The notes below the pieces were generated by a model. That model worked only from the letters and a program-made list of their open reading frames with translations. It was not told where the DNA came from and made no database searches. DNA of 64,000 bases from Escallonia rubra (taxonomy: Eukaryota; Streptophyta; Magnoliopsida; Escalloniales; Escalloniaceae): NCBI GenBank assembly GCA_033065855.1, contig JAVXUO010002328.1:1-64000 (forward strand), given 5' to 3'. Shown in pieces: positions 1 to 11,655 of this stretch. The first letter of the stretch is position 1; every line of letters starts with the position of its first letter. Both the position numbers and the translations under genes were made by a program.

Positions 1-305
1 GAGTATTACCTCATTCCTCATTTGGCTGATTCACAAGGGATGTAGGTGGTTGTCTGAGTGATCCCAAGATGTGAGCTCGTCCACCTGTATTCGTCTGAGG
101 TTTAGTATTTTGTTAAGGCATTATGCAGTTGGCTTAGAAGGAACTTTGTAATATGTTTTTGGGTCCGTCTCTTGTTAGTTCGACTTACACTGGTGGATGC
201 CCTTTGTTTTTTCTTGTGTTTCCTTTTCCCTTTTAATCGGTGAAATATAACCGTAATTTGTAGCAGTAACCTTGATTATGGATCTACATCTTTACTTGCA
301 TATAG
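1..305 (+). other. Intron of the amidase gene (window edge)
   Basis: Non-coding, T-rich sequence ending in an acceptor AG at 304-305, just before the first amidase exon in the window. No coding segment of the family was recognised here, so the N-terminal exons lie to the left of the window. Confidence 0.6.
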
Positions 306-3300
306 GTCCCCTTCATGGGATACCATATGGGTTGAAGGACATAATTGCAGTGCCACATTACAAGACAACTTGGGGATCGACATCATTCAAACATCAAGTT
401 CTTGACATTGAAGCTTGGGTTTATAAAAGGTCATATAGCTTTTCTAGTATACCAGCAGTCAGAAGTAAATCAGGATCACGCTAAATTTTTTTTTGTAAAC
501 TCTGCTCGAAACAGGTTGAAGTCTGCTGGGGCAGTTCTCGTGGCAAAGCTTGTAAGTGGATCATTGGCATATGATGACATTTGGTTTGGCGGCAGGACGA
601 GGAACCCATGGAACATTGAGGAATATTCTACTGGTTCATCAGCTGGGCCTGCTGCTAGCACCTCGGCAGGTGTTTTACTGCTTTATAAAAAGAGAAAAAG
701 CGTTTGGAGTACATTAAGGAAAACTTTTAAACCAATAACAACTAATGTGTGCAGTAACTTTGGAATAACAATAAACTTTTTCCTAGGGAAGTATTGATGG
801 ATAGTGTTGCATTTTTTATGAGCATCGGGCACCTGGGAGTGAAACAGTGCATGAATCTTTTCCTTGTTTTCTTTCCCTACTAAACTTTTGAATGTTCAAA
901 CATGTTCCGCTCAAATTTAGCCATGTTCCTTGAATTTTTTGGCCTTCTGGGAATTCCTTACGACCTTATTAAACTCTGGCCGGGCCATTTGGTCATGTTT
1001 GTCATTAGTGCTTATATGTAATTGAGAGAAAATGAATGTATTTCGCGAATCGTATGTCATTTGAATTTGGAAAGTATAAGTGGCTTTGTTTAACATACTA
1101 TGGTAAGTTCACACATCGTTTTTAAAAAAGAAAATTTCCTTCTTCACAGGTATGGTTCCATTTGCAATTGGCTCCGAAACAGCAGGGTCCATTACCTACC
1201 CTGCAGCTCGTTGTGGTGTTACTGCATTGCGCCCAACTTTTGGTACTGTTGGTCGGACTGGTGTCATGAGCATATCTGAGAGCTTGGTGATTATCTAAAA
1301 TCTTTTGTTTCGCATGTTCACGTTTCTTTTTCTCTCGCGATAATTGCGAATACGAAACCCTTTATGTTAGACAGGATAAACTGGGGCCTTTCTGCAGAAG
1401 TGCTGCAGACTGCACTATTGTTCTGGATGCCATACGAGGAAAGGATCCAGATGATCCGTCTTCACGAAGAATTTTCCTTGATGACCCATTCTCGGTTGAC
1501 ATTACACAGTTAACTGTTGGATATCTCGAGGATGCAGAGATGGAGGTACGTGGATCTATTTCAAATATTTGACTTTATAGATTCTCTCCAAGTTTTTCAT
1601 CTAAGTTAGTGATCATGCAATTGATAACTATCTGACGGCAATGACAGGTTGTTCATGTGCTCGAGTCAATGGGTGTTAAAGTGATCCCTTTCAAATTGAA
1701 TTACACTGTTGACTCTGCTCAAGGTATCTTAAATTTCACAATGGACGTTGATATGCTGGCTCACTTTGATGAGTGGCAGCGCTCCAGCAAGGACGATGAA
1801 TATGAAGCTCAAGATCAATGGCCTCTTGAACTTCGCCGTGCACGTGTAATACCTGCTGTAGACTATTTTCAGGTGAGTCATCCAGTATTTGATTGGGGTT
1901 ACTAGCATTCCTTTTTGCAGCTTTAAAATGGTATGTTTATATGTTTACAGTGGATCTTTCTATACTTACTTATAAGGGAAATGAGCTTTAGAGTAGAGAA
2001 GGACACCATTCTTTCTTCTCTGCTGATGAAGTGGCTAAATTAGAGGTTCAGATTAATGTCTTTTGCTCTGGGTAGAGACTGAACACTGAAGCTAAAAACT
2101 ACACTATATTACTAGTATATGATCTGTTAGCAGATACAATCTTTTTTGTTACATATTTCGCGATCTTCATGTCTAGTTTTATTGAGGTCATTTTACTACG
2201 GCGAAGTTGAATGATGAGAGATTATTTTTGTGAACCATCCACTTGTGAAGTACATATGAACAGTGGCGGAACCAGGATTTCATCCCAAGGGGGGCTAAAA
2301 ATATATCGAAGGAGATAAATATTTTTATAAGTAAAATAGCACACAAAAACAAAGTACACTTTTCCAGTCATGTTTTATTATCGCGTTAACCTAATTAACT
2401 TAATTTCACCCCACCATTCAACTAAATCACATATCCGACATCTCAATCCAATTGGGTCCCATCCTCCATCAACCATCTCAATTCTCAAATGCTCAATGCA
2501 CAATTAACAACATATAATCAGCATGAAAATAATATCAATTTTTAAATGCACAATTAACACAACCTAAAATTATCAATCAAATAATCAATGCTCAAATGGG
2601 ATAAAAATCCAATTGGGTCCCATCATCCATCAACAATATCAACAATCTCAAATCTAAGTGCTCAATGCACGATTAACATCCATAAAGCATCAATTAGTAA
2701 TCTAAATTATCAAATACACAACTAACAACCTAAAATTATTAATCAAATAATCAATTCTCAATAACAAAAGAAATTGTTCAAAATGCACACTGACCTCCGT
2801 CCTCAGAAATCAGAACGGCGTCATTGTCGCAATGTTGTCGGTGACTGAAACTCAAAGTCAGATCTGCAATTTCACTATTTCAAGCGTCGTGACCGCCGAA
2901 CGGCAGTGGCGGAACTTCCTCGGTTCGTGCGCCGGCTCGTAGACGGTAGATCTAAGCTAGATCTGCCGCCCAGATCTGTTCTGGCCGGAGTCGCCGGAGT
3001 TGGGTGGGGACTGGCCGGAGTTGGGGTGGGGACCGCCGGACTGAGGAGGGCCTTCGCCTGCTTCGCGCTTCGGAATCGGTGGACCGCCGGACTGAGGAGG
3101 GCCTTCGCCGACCAACTGATGAGCCCAGCTGAGCCGACGACCGGTGGCCGTGCGTCGGTGGGTGGTGCCGGCGTGCAGGCGGTGCGGCGAGCCGCGGTGG
3201 CTGAGAGAGCCGAGAGAGGAGGACTGGAGGAGAGATGCCGGCGTCACGGCGTGAGAGCTTCACTGACGCCACGGCGACCGCCGACCGGCGTACGTGCAGT

Positions 3301-5642
3301 TCGGTGAGCCGGTGTCCGACTGTCCGGTGACTGTGAGCCGGCTGAGAGAGGAGGAGAGAGAGAGAGAAAGGAAAAGTTGCAAATGAAAAAAATACACTAT
3401 ATATTTAAATATATTTTTTCAAAATCTGAGGGGGGGCTATAGCACCCCCTCGTACAAGCGTAGTTCCGCCCCTGCATATGAAGCTTGATAGCAAAGAAGA
3501 AGATAAACATAGAGAACCGTATATGGACAATATTGGTTAGTGATGAAGACTGAAGTCATGACATGTTGAGTTGACAAAGTAATTTGATGTGGATAAAACA
3601 ACCAAACTTTCGGTACTATGTTATAGATCCAGATCAACAATTTGGTTAAAATATCTGCTTGCCGTCTCACATTGAAAAAAATAAGACTATGGCAGTGGCC
3701 TCGTAGGACCCTGCTGTGGAGCTCCAGTTACCTACTTGTCTAGCCCTTTTGAGAGAGGAAATATGATGCTGTCAGCTGTTGTTTTTGGGTCGTACAATCA
3801 GGTTGAGCAACACTTTTTTCACAAGGAAATTATGTAATCACAATGACTACATGAGGGAAGTCTTTTGTTTCACACATTCTTGGTGAATCTAGAGGCGACG
3901 TTGTTATTCATTTTTATCAGTTGCATACAAAGAAACAGTCCGGATCATTTTCATCAACGATCTTCAGTTGGTTGAAATGGCAGGTTTCTGATGCAGCATT
4001 CCGTTGGGACATGAAAGGCTGAACACCCCACTGCATGGTCTTGGCTAATGGGTCGAAAATAGCACAGAAATAAGATTAGCTGAGTACATCAAAGCCTAGA
4101 CAATCATGAGTCGCAGGACGAAAGAGAAAATCTCAAACCCTATGCTATAGGAAATTATGCACTGGCATGGGCGAATTATTTTTGTCTGGCCCTTGCCAAT
4201 TTTGCTTTGCTAAGTGCCACAACTACCCAAGATAAAGCCCCGTCATTTCAACCCCCCTCTTCTTTTATATTCCCACAGCACAAATTGCCTCCCTGAGGCT
4301 GTATGTATTACACATTTGTTGGTGGCTACTGGCTGGCCCTGCACCTAGTCTAGCCGGAGTGGAAGGCCTGCGTCTGCCAATTTGCAAACTAACCCCCAGG
4401 CTGTATCTAGTCTCCTTGTGAAATTGGTAGAATTTTGATTTGTGTGAGAGGCTCACCAACAACAGAATTATCGATTCTAATATTTGTTCCTTTGACTCAC
4501 TGTTTGCTCGTAGTTGGAATCCGCACAAGGTCATGCACGTCAGTATGACATTCCTACACGTAGTCTTGCCTTATTTGTGGAATGACCGCCAATATTACAA
4601 CTATTTCATACAGCATTTGCTGCCTATGACATCTCAAATCCAGTTGCATCCTGAGGAGACATTCTGCTCAATCGTTCACTCATCAGGCTTCATTTATTGT
4701 TCGTGTTAATTGTTGAAGTGCTTGCTGGCAGTAGCATAAGCTGTGAATCTTGTAGTTAAAATAGAGATGTGAAAAGATTGTTGTGAAATGACTTCTTATT
4801 GTTGGCCTTTTCATGGATTCGGTGGTTATTATAGCATGTAATTTGTCCATTTATCCGACATGTGGACTTCTTACATTCACTTGTCTTCCAATTTGCACGT
4901 TGTTTTTAGGACATGGAATGACTTCTTGCGACTACTTCCTGGGAGATTAAAATTTTATTTTCTCTTACCCCCTGATATCGTTGAGAGCAGCTTATTAGCT
5001 GCTATTATTTTAATTTTGTTGATTTGAGTTAACTGAATAATTGTCTCCAGGCACAAAGGGCACGGGGAAAATTGATTCGAGAAATAAGGGAGAGTTTCAA
5101 AGTGGATGCATTTGTTGGCAATGCCACAGACTGGGAGAAAGTTTGCGTGGGGAATCTAGTCGGCATGCCTGTGATTGTTGTTCCGACGGGCTTCACTAAA
5201 ATATCTGACCCTCCTTCAAATACGCGAAGAAGAACTACTATCACCACTGGCATTTATGCTCCTCCTGACCATGATCACATCGTAAGCTCCTTTTTAACCG
5301 ACACTTGTATGCTTGACCTTCTCCCATGATGAATATATTCTAGCTGCTGGTTTCTTATAGGTAGATAACGCGTGCCTTTCTAGTATTAAGAAACCTCATA
5401 ATATTTCTTCTCTAGTGTACATTCAAAGAAAGAAAAGAAAATTTACTTACTCTTGTTTTGCCATGTATTATGTATTTACTTGCTAAGATTTTGTCCATGC
5501 TCAGGCTTTAGCATTGGCCATGGCATACCAGTCAGTCACCGACCATCACAAACAGCGGCCACCCATAGATGATCTTGGGCCGGATGACTCGATTCGATAT
5601 CCACCGGAGGCTGTCACCCCTCCCAGGCAACTGCGAGGTTGA
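306..5642 (+). CDS. Amidase signature family protein, 3' part (7 exons)
   Basis: A serine hydrolase of the amidase-signature family, which cleaves carboxamide bonds with a Ser-cisSer-Lys triad. Exons are 306-429, 515-669, 1150-1286, 1375-1545, 1648-1872, 5051-5281 and 5505-5642. All introns are GT-AG and all phases agree, giving 392 residues and a TGA stop. The general-base Lys is in GIPYGLKD (codon 335-337), the cis-Ser is in TGSSAG (636-641) and the nucleophile Ser is in GSETAGSI (1188-1190). GSETAGS has Ala where TGGS is usual. The end of the protein, rich in Pro and Arg, resembles the Arabidopsis At5g07360 type of amidase rather than GatA; this comparison is from memory. The substrate cannot be predicted. 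The N-terminal third lies outside the window. The fifth intron is 3178 bp and carries a hAT insertion; no exon is disrupted, so the gene looks functional. Confidence 0.9.
2261..3474. mobile_element. Non-autonomous hAT element (Tip100-like ends) in amidase intron
   Basis: The element begins CAGTGGCGGAACCAGG and ends in the inverted counterpart (reverse complement CAGGGGCGGAACTACG). It is flanked by a perfect 8 bp duplication CATATGAA at 2253-2260 and 3475-3482, as expected for hAT. It is 1214 bp and encodes no transposase. The left half is AT-rich. The 2880-3350 stretch is strongly GC-rich and has a GGACCGCCGGACTGAGGAGG motif repeated near 3030 and 3080. A second copy of the left terminal motif, CAGTGGCGGAAC, lies inside at 2904-2915. 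Reading frames on both strands of the GC-rich part look like composition artefacts. Confidence 0.9.
3483..5050 (+). other. Remainder of amidase intron 5
   Basis: Non-coding intron sequence downstream of the hAT insertion, ending in a pyrimidine-rich tract and CAG at 5048-5050. No second element or coding segment was recognised. Confidence 0.6.
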
Positions 5643-8600
5643 AGACTGCATCTGCAGCTTACAACAGCTTCTTTGTAGAACTTCAGCAACTTCGACAACC
5701 TCATTGATGCCATCATTTGTTGTATTTCTGGGCAACTGTATTATCAGAAATGGCTGTTATAGTTTGTAAGCAGCATTCCTGTAGAAATTACCGAAATTAA
5801 AATACTGAAGGGCGGATCAAATAATGGAGAAAAAGTGAAACGGAAAAAGGTTACCTTTGTCTTCAAATATGGAAATATCATCTTAAAGATGGTTATGCAT
5901 GCCTTTTGACTAAGAATGGATGGAGATTGATAACTTTTCAGATTATGCTTTTTTAACTGTTGTTTTGACAATGAAACCAACTTTACAACAGGCATTATTG
6001 TAAGACAAGGTACACTTATGGGCAGTTCTGGTTTACAGTATGAAGGTTGACTTTTGTCTCTGACCCATTGATTCTGCACTTGTGAAATGGTACCAAGTAA
6101 ATTGAAAGGTGGGGCTGATATATGGGCAGTAGAATTGTTTGAGATTGAGCTTGTAAAATGCGAAATTTTAGCAGCTAGCATTGACGTACAAAGACACAGG
6201 CTTACTCCGGTTTACTAGTCAAAAAAGTTATGCTCTCTTTTGTACTTCAATGCAGAGTTGATATGGTGAAACAAGTCTACGTTTATTGAACATAATAAAT
6301 ATTGTTCTTAGTCATTCATGATTATCAGATCAGACGGAAGCTAATGTTATAGAAGGAAGAGTTGAGAGAGGCATGAAATTATTTTACTATATATGTAACG
6401 GTTCTAGATGATCGGGACCATTTATTTTACACCATTCAATAATTTTTACTTTAAGTATGTATTCTTGATCAGATAGGTGCAACTTAATTTTGGTTTGTCG
6501 CCCAATTTGGATTAGCGTGAATTTAAGAAAATCTTGGTATTTTCCAAGAGCGCACATGATACTCAAAAGGGTTAGGTAGACCTATTTTTTCGGGTTTTGT
6601 CTTTGATACATTGACCACATTTTTGTAATTTAAAGTAGGCTTGTTTAACCCAATTTTTATGTAAATTTTTACTATGCTTAACAATATTGAATTTGTTAAT
6701 CTCATCAAGTAATTACCAACTAAAATCTCGTGTTATGCGCGGGACCCGATATATATCAACTCTGGTGATAATTGTGAAAAGTAGGCGAAGGAAGGTTATG
6801 AATGAACGATATATAAGTCATGGAGTGGGACGGTCATACTTTCTGATAAATTATATCCTACCACCAAGAAAAATGACATTGCCAGAAATTGACAAAGTAA
6901 TATTTCCATTTATTCATCAAAAGGGACATATAGAAAGTAACTTTCTGACCAATTATATTTCACCTATTTAGTTGTATCTAAGAACAAGAAAATTTCTAGA
7001 ATAAAAGGATTTGACATTTAGAAGATAAAGAATGTGCAAGTTGAATCTAAATACGTATAATATATATCGTCACTCTTGCTCACTTAACTCTCACTCGTTT
7101 GAGAACGTCTGGAAAATAAAAATGATGTACTTCTGATCCTTATGAATAGAATTCTGTACCATGTGAAATCTATTAAGCTTGAGTTCGGCGTACATGTAGT
7201 CATATATACAATGGTACATGCTCGATTTACCAATGTCAACCACAGGGAGATAATATAATAATAATAATAATAATAATAATTTTTAAAACAAGCAAGAACA
7301 TCTTTGCAATTAAGGTAAACCATAATTGTGCTAGGTCACTGTGCTTGATATGCCCCGAGAGGGACAAATCCATCCTTGCGTAAGCTTGCCCACCTTGTCA
7401 TGAAACTTCAACTCCACCCATGATGACTGTGTTGCATATAAGGAACAGTTGAGTTTTCACTAAATTACTCCACATGTTCTACGATTTATATTCTTGTAAT
7501 ATCTTTTGATTTATAAGGATTGGTTAAGTATAAATGAGCATAAAACCCCATACTTTTAACTCGTTTTATGAAACACCCCAATTTATTTATTTATTGATCT
7601 ATTTCTATCACCTTAAGCTTCTATTTTTTTTGTTCCACGTATCATTATTTAACGTGAAAACAATCAATTTTTTTTAAGGTTCTATTAGACTTTTGAGGAC
7701 AAAATCAACAATTCATGCAGAAACTTAGGTGGCACCAGCCATATCAACCCTATTTTCTCTCTCCTTTTCCCTCTGGCCAAACCCACCCATTTTCTCTTCC
7801 CGTTGGCCATCACCACACCCACCACCAACCGCCACTTCCTATCAGCCATCACCACTACCCCACAACCCAAACATCGCCGTTACCCTTTTTCCTAACCTGC
7901 CGACCACCACTTCCCCACAACCCAAACCACCACTGTCGCCCCCTTTCCCCTAACCTACCAATGTGGACTCTTCCCCCTAACATAATGTTGCGATCCTTTT
8001 TCCCTTAATCCGCCCCCCGCTTTCTGTAATTGTGATGGTTGATGAATGGTCGGTGGTGGGTGCCACGGTGCTTACAAATGAGGTTGGTAATTTGGTTGCA
8101 GAATGCAACACTTAGCCGGCGAGGTTCAATCTTCAACCCTTTGCCCTAGACTTTAATGAGTTCGCTAATGGGGAAAAAGGGCCAGTAACGTGTTCGAGAA
8201 AGGGGTAGCGGCGAGTTTAGTGACAGGGTGAATGTGATAGGTTAAGGGAAAGATCAGAGAACAAAATTTGACACGCAACGACCGACAATGATTAAGTATG
8301 ATATGTGACTGCCAACAGAGATACTTTATGCGAACCGTCCCTTTTGCCATCTCAAAAGTGTAAACGGAACTTAATTTCTTCAAGTCAGATGATAGGTAGA
8401 GTACAAAAGTGGAAGCATGGAGTAATGGAGATGGAAAAAAACAAAAAACTTAGGATGCTTTGTGCAAACAAGCCCAACGTATGTAGTTTTACACTAAAAA
8501 CAATTTGCATTTTGACAAATAAAATGAGAAAAGAAATAATGAGTAATAAGATGAATGAAAAAGTGAGTACATACTAACTTAGAGATTTCCTAAAAAGCAA

Positions 8601-10387
8601 ACAAGACCCAGATTTTAAAGTGGAGCTGGGTATAAGACACGTGCCAATGCATAACTTCTGTTTTTCTGATATAAACTCAGAATCTCATCTGCCATTAGCC
8701 AATTTGGAAGGTCTCCTAGTAATTACAAGTTTCAACTGACAACTATAGTTGACAGACTATGCCTTTCACAAATCATTTGAGGTGGGCCTGTCAATTGTGC
8801 ATTGGAAAGTTTAGCTTTTCTTGCGACATTTTGATAAAGCACACGAATATAGATCCAAAGGTTTAGCTATGTAATTGTTGCTAAAAAGACAGAAGCATCA
8901 TCTTTTCAGCAAGAAAAAAAAAACTTTAAGCATAATTTTATATCCACAGTACTGTAGAGGATCTCAATTCTCAAAATATCACGTGTAAAAAGTAGATCTA
9001 CCTTATATGTCCTTAAGTCAAGATTTTTCGTCGAATTTATCGTATTCGTAGAAAATCTTTGTGTGACGAGGCTGTGTAAAGTAACACAAAGTCCCATCGA
9101 TCTAAAGCCCTTCCAATTTTAGATAGTTTAGGTCTTTCTAAAAGTCATTTTTTGCGTCAACATCGTATCTTTCTTGGACATCTACACGATGCAATCAAAG
9201 TATTTTTGGCAAGTCCAATTCCTGATTTGAGCTTTCCTTAAGCTTATGTCAAGAAGTGGCATTTTCTTGGTAACATTATAGCAACAATTACAAGTTTAGT
9301 AGAAGTACTATGTGGACTCTCAGAATTCCTTTTCAAATCACTTCTGGAGTTCCACTGATCTCCATTTGCTCATTGCAGACAATAGTTAGTATACAATAAT
9401 ATAATTTATAAATTCCTGGACAAACTAAGATCAATCTTTCACGTATCTCATAGAAATGCACACAATTTTGATATATCTGAAACTCTAGTATTTGTTGTAT
9501 TAGAACAACACACTATGTTTGATTGTTTTGTTTCATTTTTCAAAGAGAGTTATTGTTATTTATAACAAAGTTACAGTTGAAGTCATAGTCGAAGTTTCTA
9601 ATAAATAGCCCGTATATGAGTTGCAACCTATAGTTAAATAGAGTTATTGTTATTTTTCACTGAGGGTACGCTTGAAAGATGTTCGGCCCTTAAATTCTTT
9701 TCTATGCTACTAACTTTGAAATTCCTGTTTCCATCATCAATTATAATTGACGAACAATTACGTTATGCTATGTTGTTGGATTTCTTTCATGTTTACAATA
9801 TTTCCTTTCGATACTTACTCCTTCCAATAAAAAATTAAGTACGTCCCTTCTTTTCACCACAATTTTTAGAATATTTTCACCTAAAGCAATGCACAATTGC
9901 AAACGATACAAAGATCGAATAAATCACTCATAACGAGTTTCAAAATTCATTTCGCCAAATAACAACTCAATAAATTTGACTGATTTGTTTCTTTTTCCAA
10001 CAACTTTTAGTAAGCGAGTACTATAGATAAACATACTACATTCATGACAAAAGAGCTTCGTGGTTGCGTTTGTTCTAAAAGTGATCGATGTGTAAATTAT
10101 TTTCTACTCTACTAATTTAAAAATTTCCTTTCCGATCGCAAGTGAATAATCGACAACACGTATATTACTACGTTATTTTAATCAATTTCTTTAACTTGTT
10201 CCTTCAAATTCGAGTTCCAAAGCATAAATGCCAAAACTAAATGTAATTAATTTTTTTTTCTTAATTTAAGACATTAGTTCAATTCATTTCTTTTCCTATT
10301 TTTCCGCAAATCCCATCCCAAAATTCACCTCCGCGTTAAACGGTAAAAACCTGCCCATCCTGCGGTAACAGCACTTTTAGCCCACAA
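5643..10387. other. Intergenic region between amidase and Tudor-SN
   Basis: No gene was recognised. The first few hundred bases are presumably the amidase 3' UTR. An (AAT)n microsatellite lies at about 7257-7280. A C-rich stretch at 7730-8010 with repeated CCACCA/CATCACCA motifs resembles the interior of MITE-like elements elsewhere in the window. The motif near 6395-6450 (TAACGGTTCTAGATGATCGG) has diverged relatives near 36130, 40300, 43530 and 55420, so it is dispersed repeat material. Confidence 0.5.
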
Positions 10388-10716
10388 GACGTGACAATTG
10401 CCGTTATCAGGCTGACGTCAGAAATAATCCCACCAAGTCCGACGTGTCACCGCCCCATTTGCCGCTTCCCAAAATCGCCGTCATAAAAGCCTGACAAAAG
10501 AAATTCACCCGCCCCACCGTCGTTATCTGTCATTTTTCCCCGCAAAATAAAAGAAATTCGATAGATTTGGAGTGGGGACACTGACACGGGCCCTTTTATG
10601 GCATTTTTAGTAAATTTACCCAAAACAGAGGGCCTGCTTTTATCCTCAAATGCCCCCCCTCTATATTAGTTCCCTTCTATATATACAACTCCCCCACCTA
10701 AATATATATATATATA
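10388..10716 (+). promoter_or_regulatory. Tudor-SN core promoter with ACGT-core elements
   Basis: A TATA-type run (TAAATATATATATATATAG) at about 10698-10716 is followed by a pyrimidine-rich leader. Upstream are GACGTGAC near 10388, a palindromic TGACGTCA at 10413-10420 and GACGTGTC at 10441-10448. These ACGT cores are known binding sites of plant bZIP factors. The transcription start is inferred to be about 10740 from TATA spacing and is not proven. Confidence 0.5.
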
Positions 10717-10734
10717 GCAGAGTGTGTTGCATAT

Positions 10735-11655
10735 CCTCTTTCTCTCCCTCTGATCCGCCGTCCCGAGCCTTCGCGCACAATTACACATCGGTAGGTGATA
10801 TGCGAATCCCTCTGGAATTGAAATTTGGCGACGAATTGTTCAGATTTGTGACGATTTTGTAGGTAATTTGGCGATCGGATCGGTGTGATTTGGTGGATTT
10901 TTATCGTCCCTTGTCTCCGATCGGTGCAGTGTAGCAAGCTTTTTGTACTGATCATCGGTAACGCTCCCAGATCTCTTTCTCTCCGTGCATGCATGTATAG
11001 TTAGCGACTAAGTTTAGCTTCTGTATGTCAATGTGTAGGGAATGAATTGGAATTGTTGGTATGAATGCTCGAGTATCGTGTATGTGTCTGTGATTAGTGC
11101 TGGTTTGACTTTTTCTGATTGTATTGGATCCGGATGCTTCTGTCCGAAACGCTGTGATAGATTTAGACGGTTTAATAAACACACTGTCCGCGTGACATCT
11201 ATTGGAGTGTCTGTGTACGTATGTTCCTGAAGTTTCGATTTGTGGCGTAGTTTAATTATGGATCTGAAGATTCTCTATGCGAATGTTTGTTTTAAGGAGT
11301 TGCAATTTAATGAGTGTTTTAGGTTTTGGTGCGTATTAAGCATGCTCTAGGTATGCATTTAATGGAAAATTACTTATGACTTCCGCCTGCCTTTACATGT
11401 TGGGTTAAAGATACAAACTTTTATGTTGAATCGGTGTTTCTGATTTTGCACGAAGTTTTGACTTTTTGGTGCTTCACGAATACGTTTGCATGTACACGTG
11501 TATGTGCAGCCTGTAGACCTGTTCATAAAGTCCCTAGGGTATGCTTGTGGTAGTGTGCATTGTATGAGCTGTGACCCTTGTCCAGTTGAATAATATGTCA
11601 TATAGAAATTACTCTAGTCTGAACTCTTCAATTGCGCAGATCTTTAGCTGTTGCG
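10735..11655 (+). other. Tudor-SN 5' leader containing an intron
   Basis: The leader starts in a CT-rich stretch typical of plant 5' UTRs. A clear acceptor (TTGCGCAG, ending at 11639) lies 16 bases before the ATG, and no in-frame coding exon lies upstream, so the 5' UTR is interrupted by an intron. Donors at about 10791, 10863 and 10958 are all plausible; the sequence does not decide between them. Confidence 0.55.

Noticed and set aside
2906-3307. Open frames on both strands in the GC-rich half of the hAT element
   Set aside because: Composition-driven frames rich in Arg, Gly and Pro, with no domain and no counterpart in hAT proteins.
7715-8008. Pro/His-rich frame
   Set aside because: Low-complexity CCACCA repeat, no start context and no family match.
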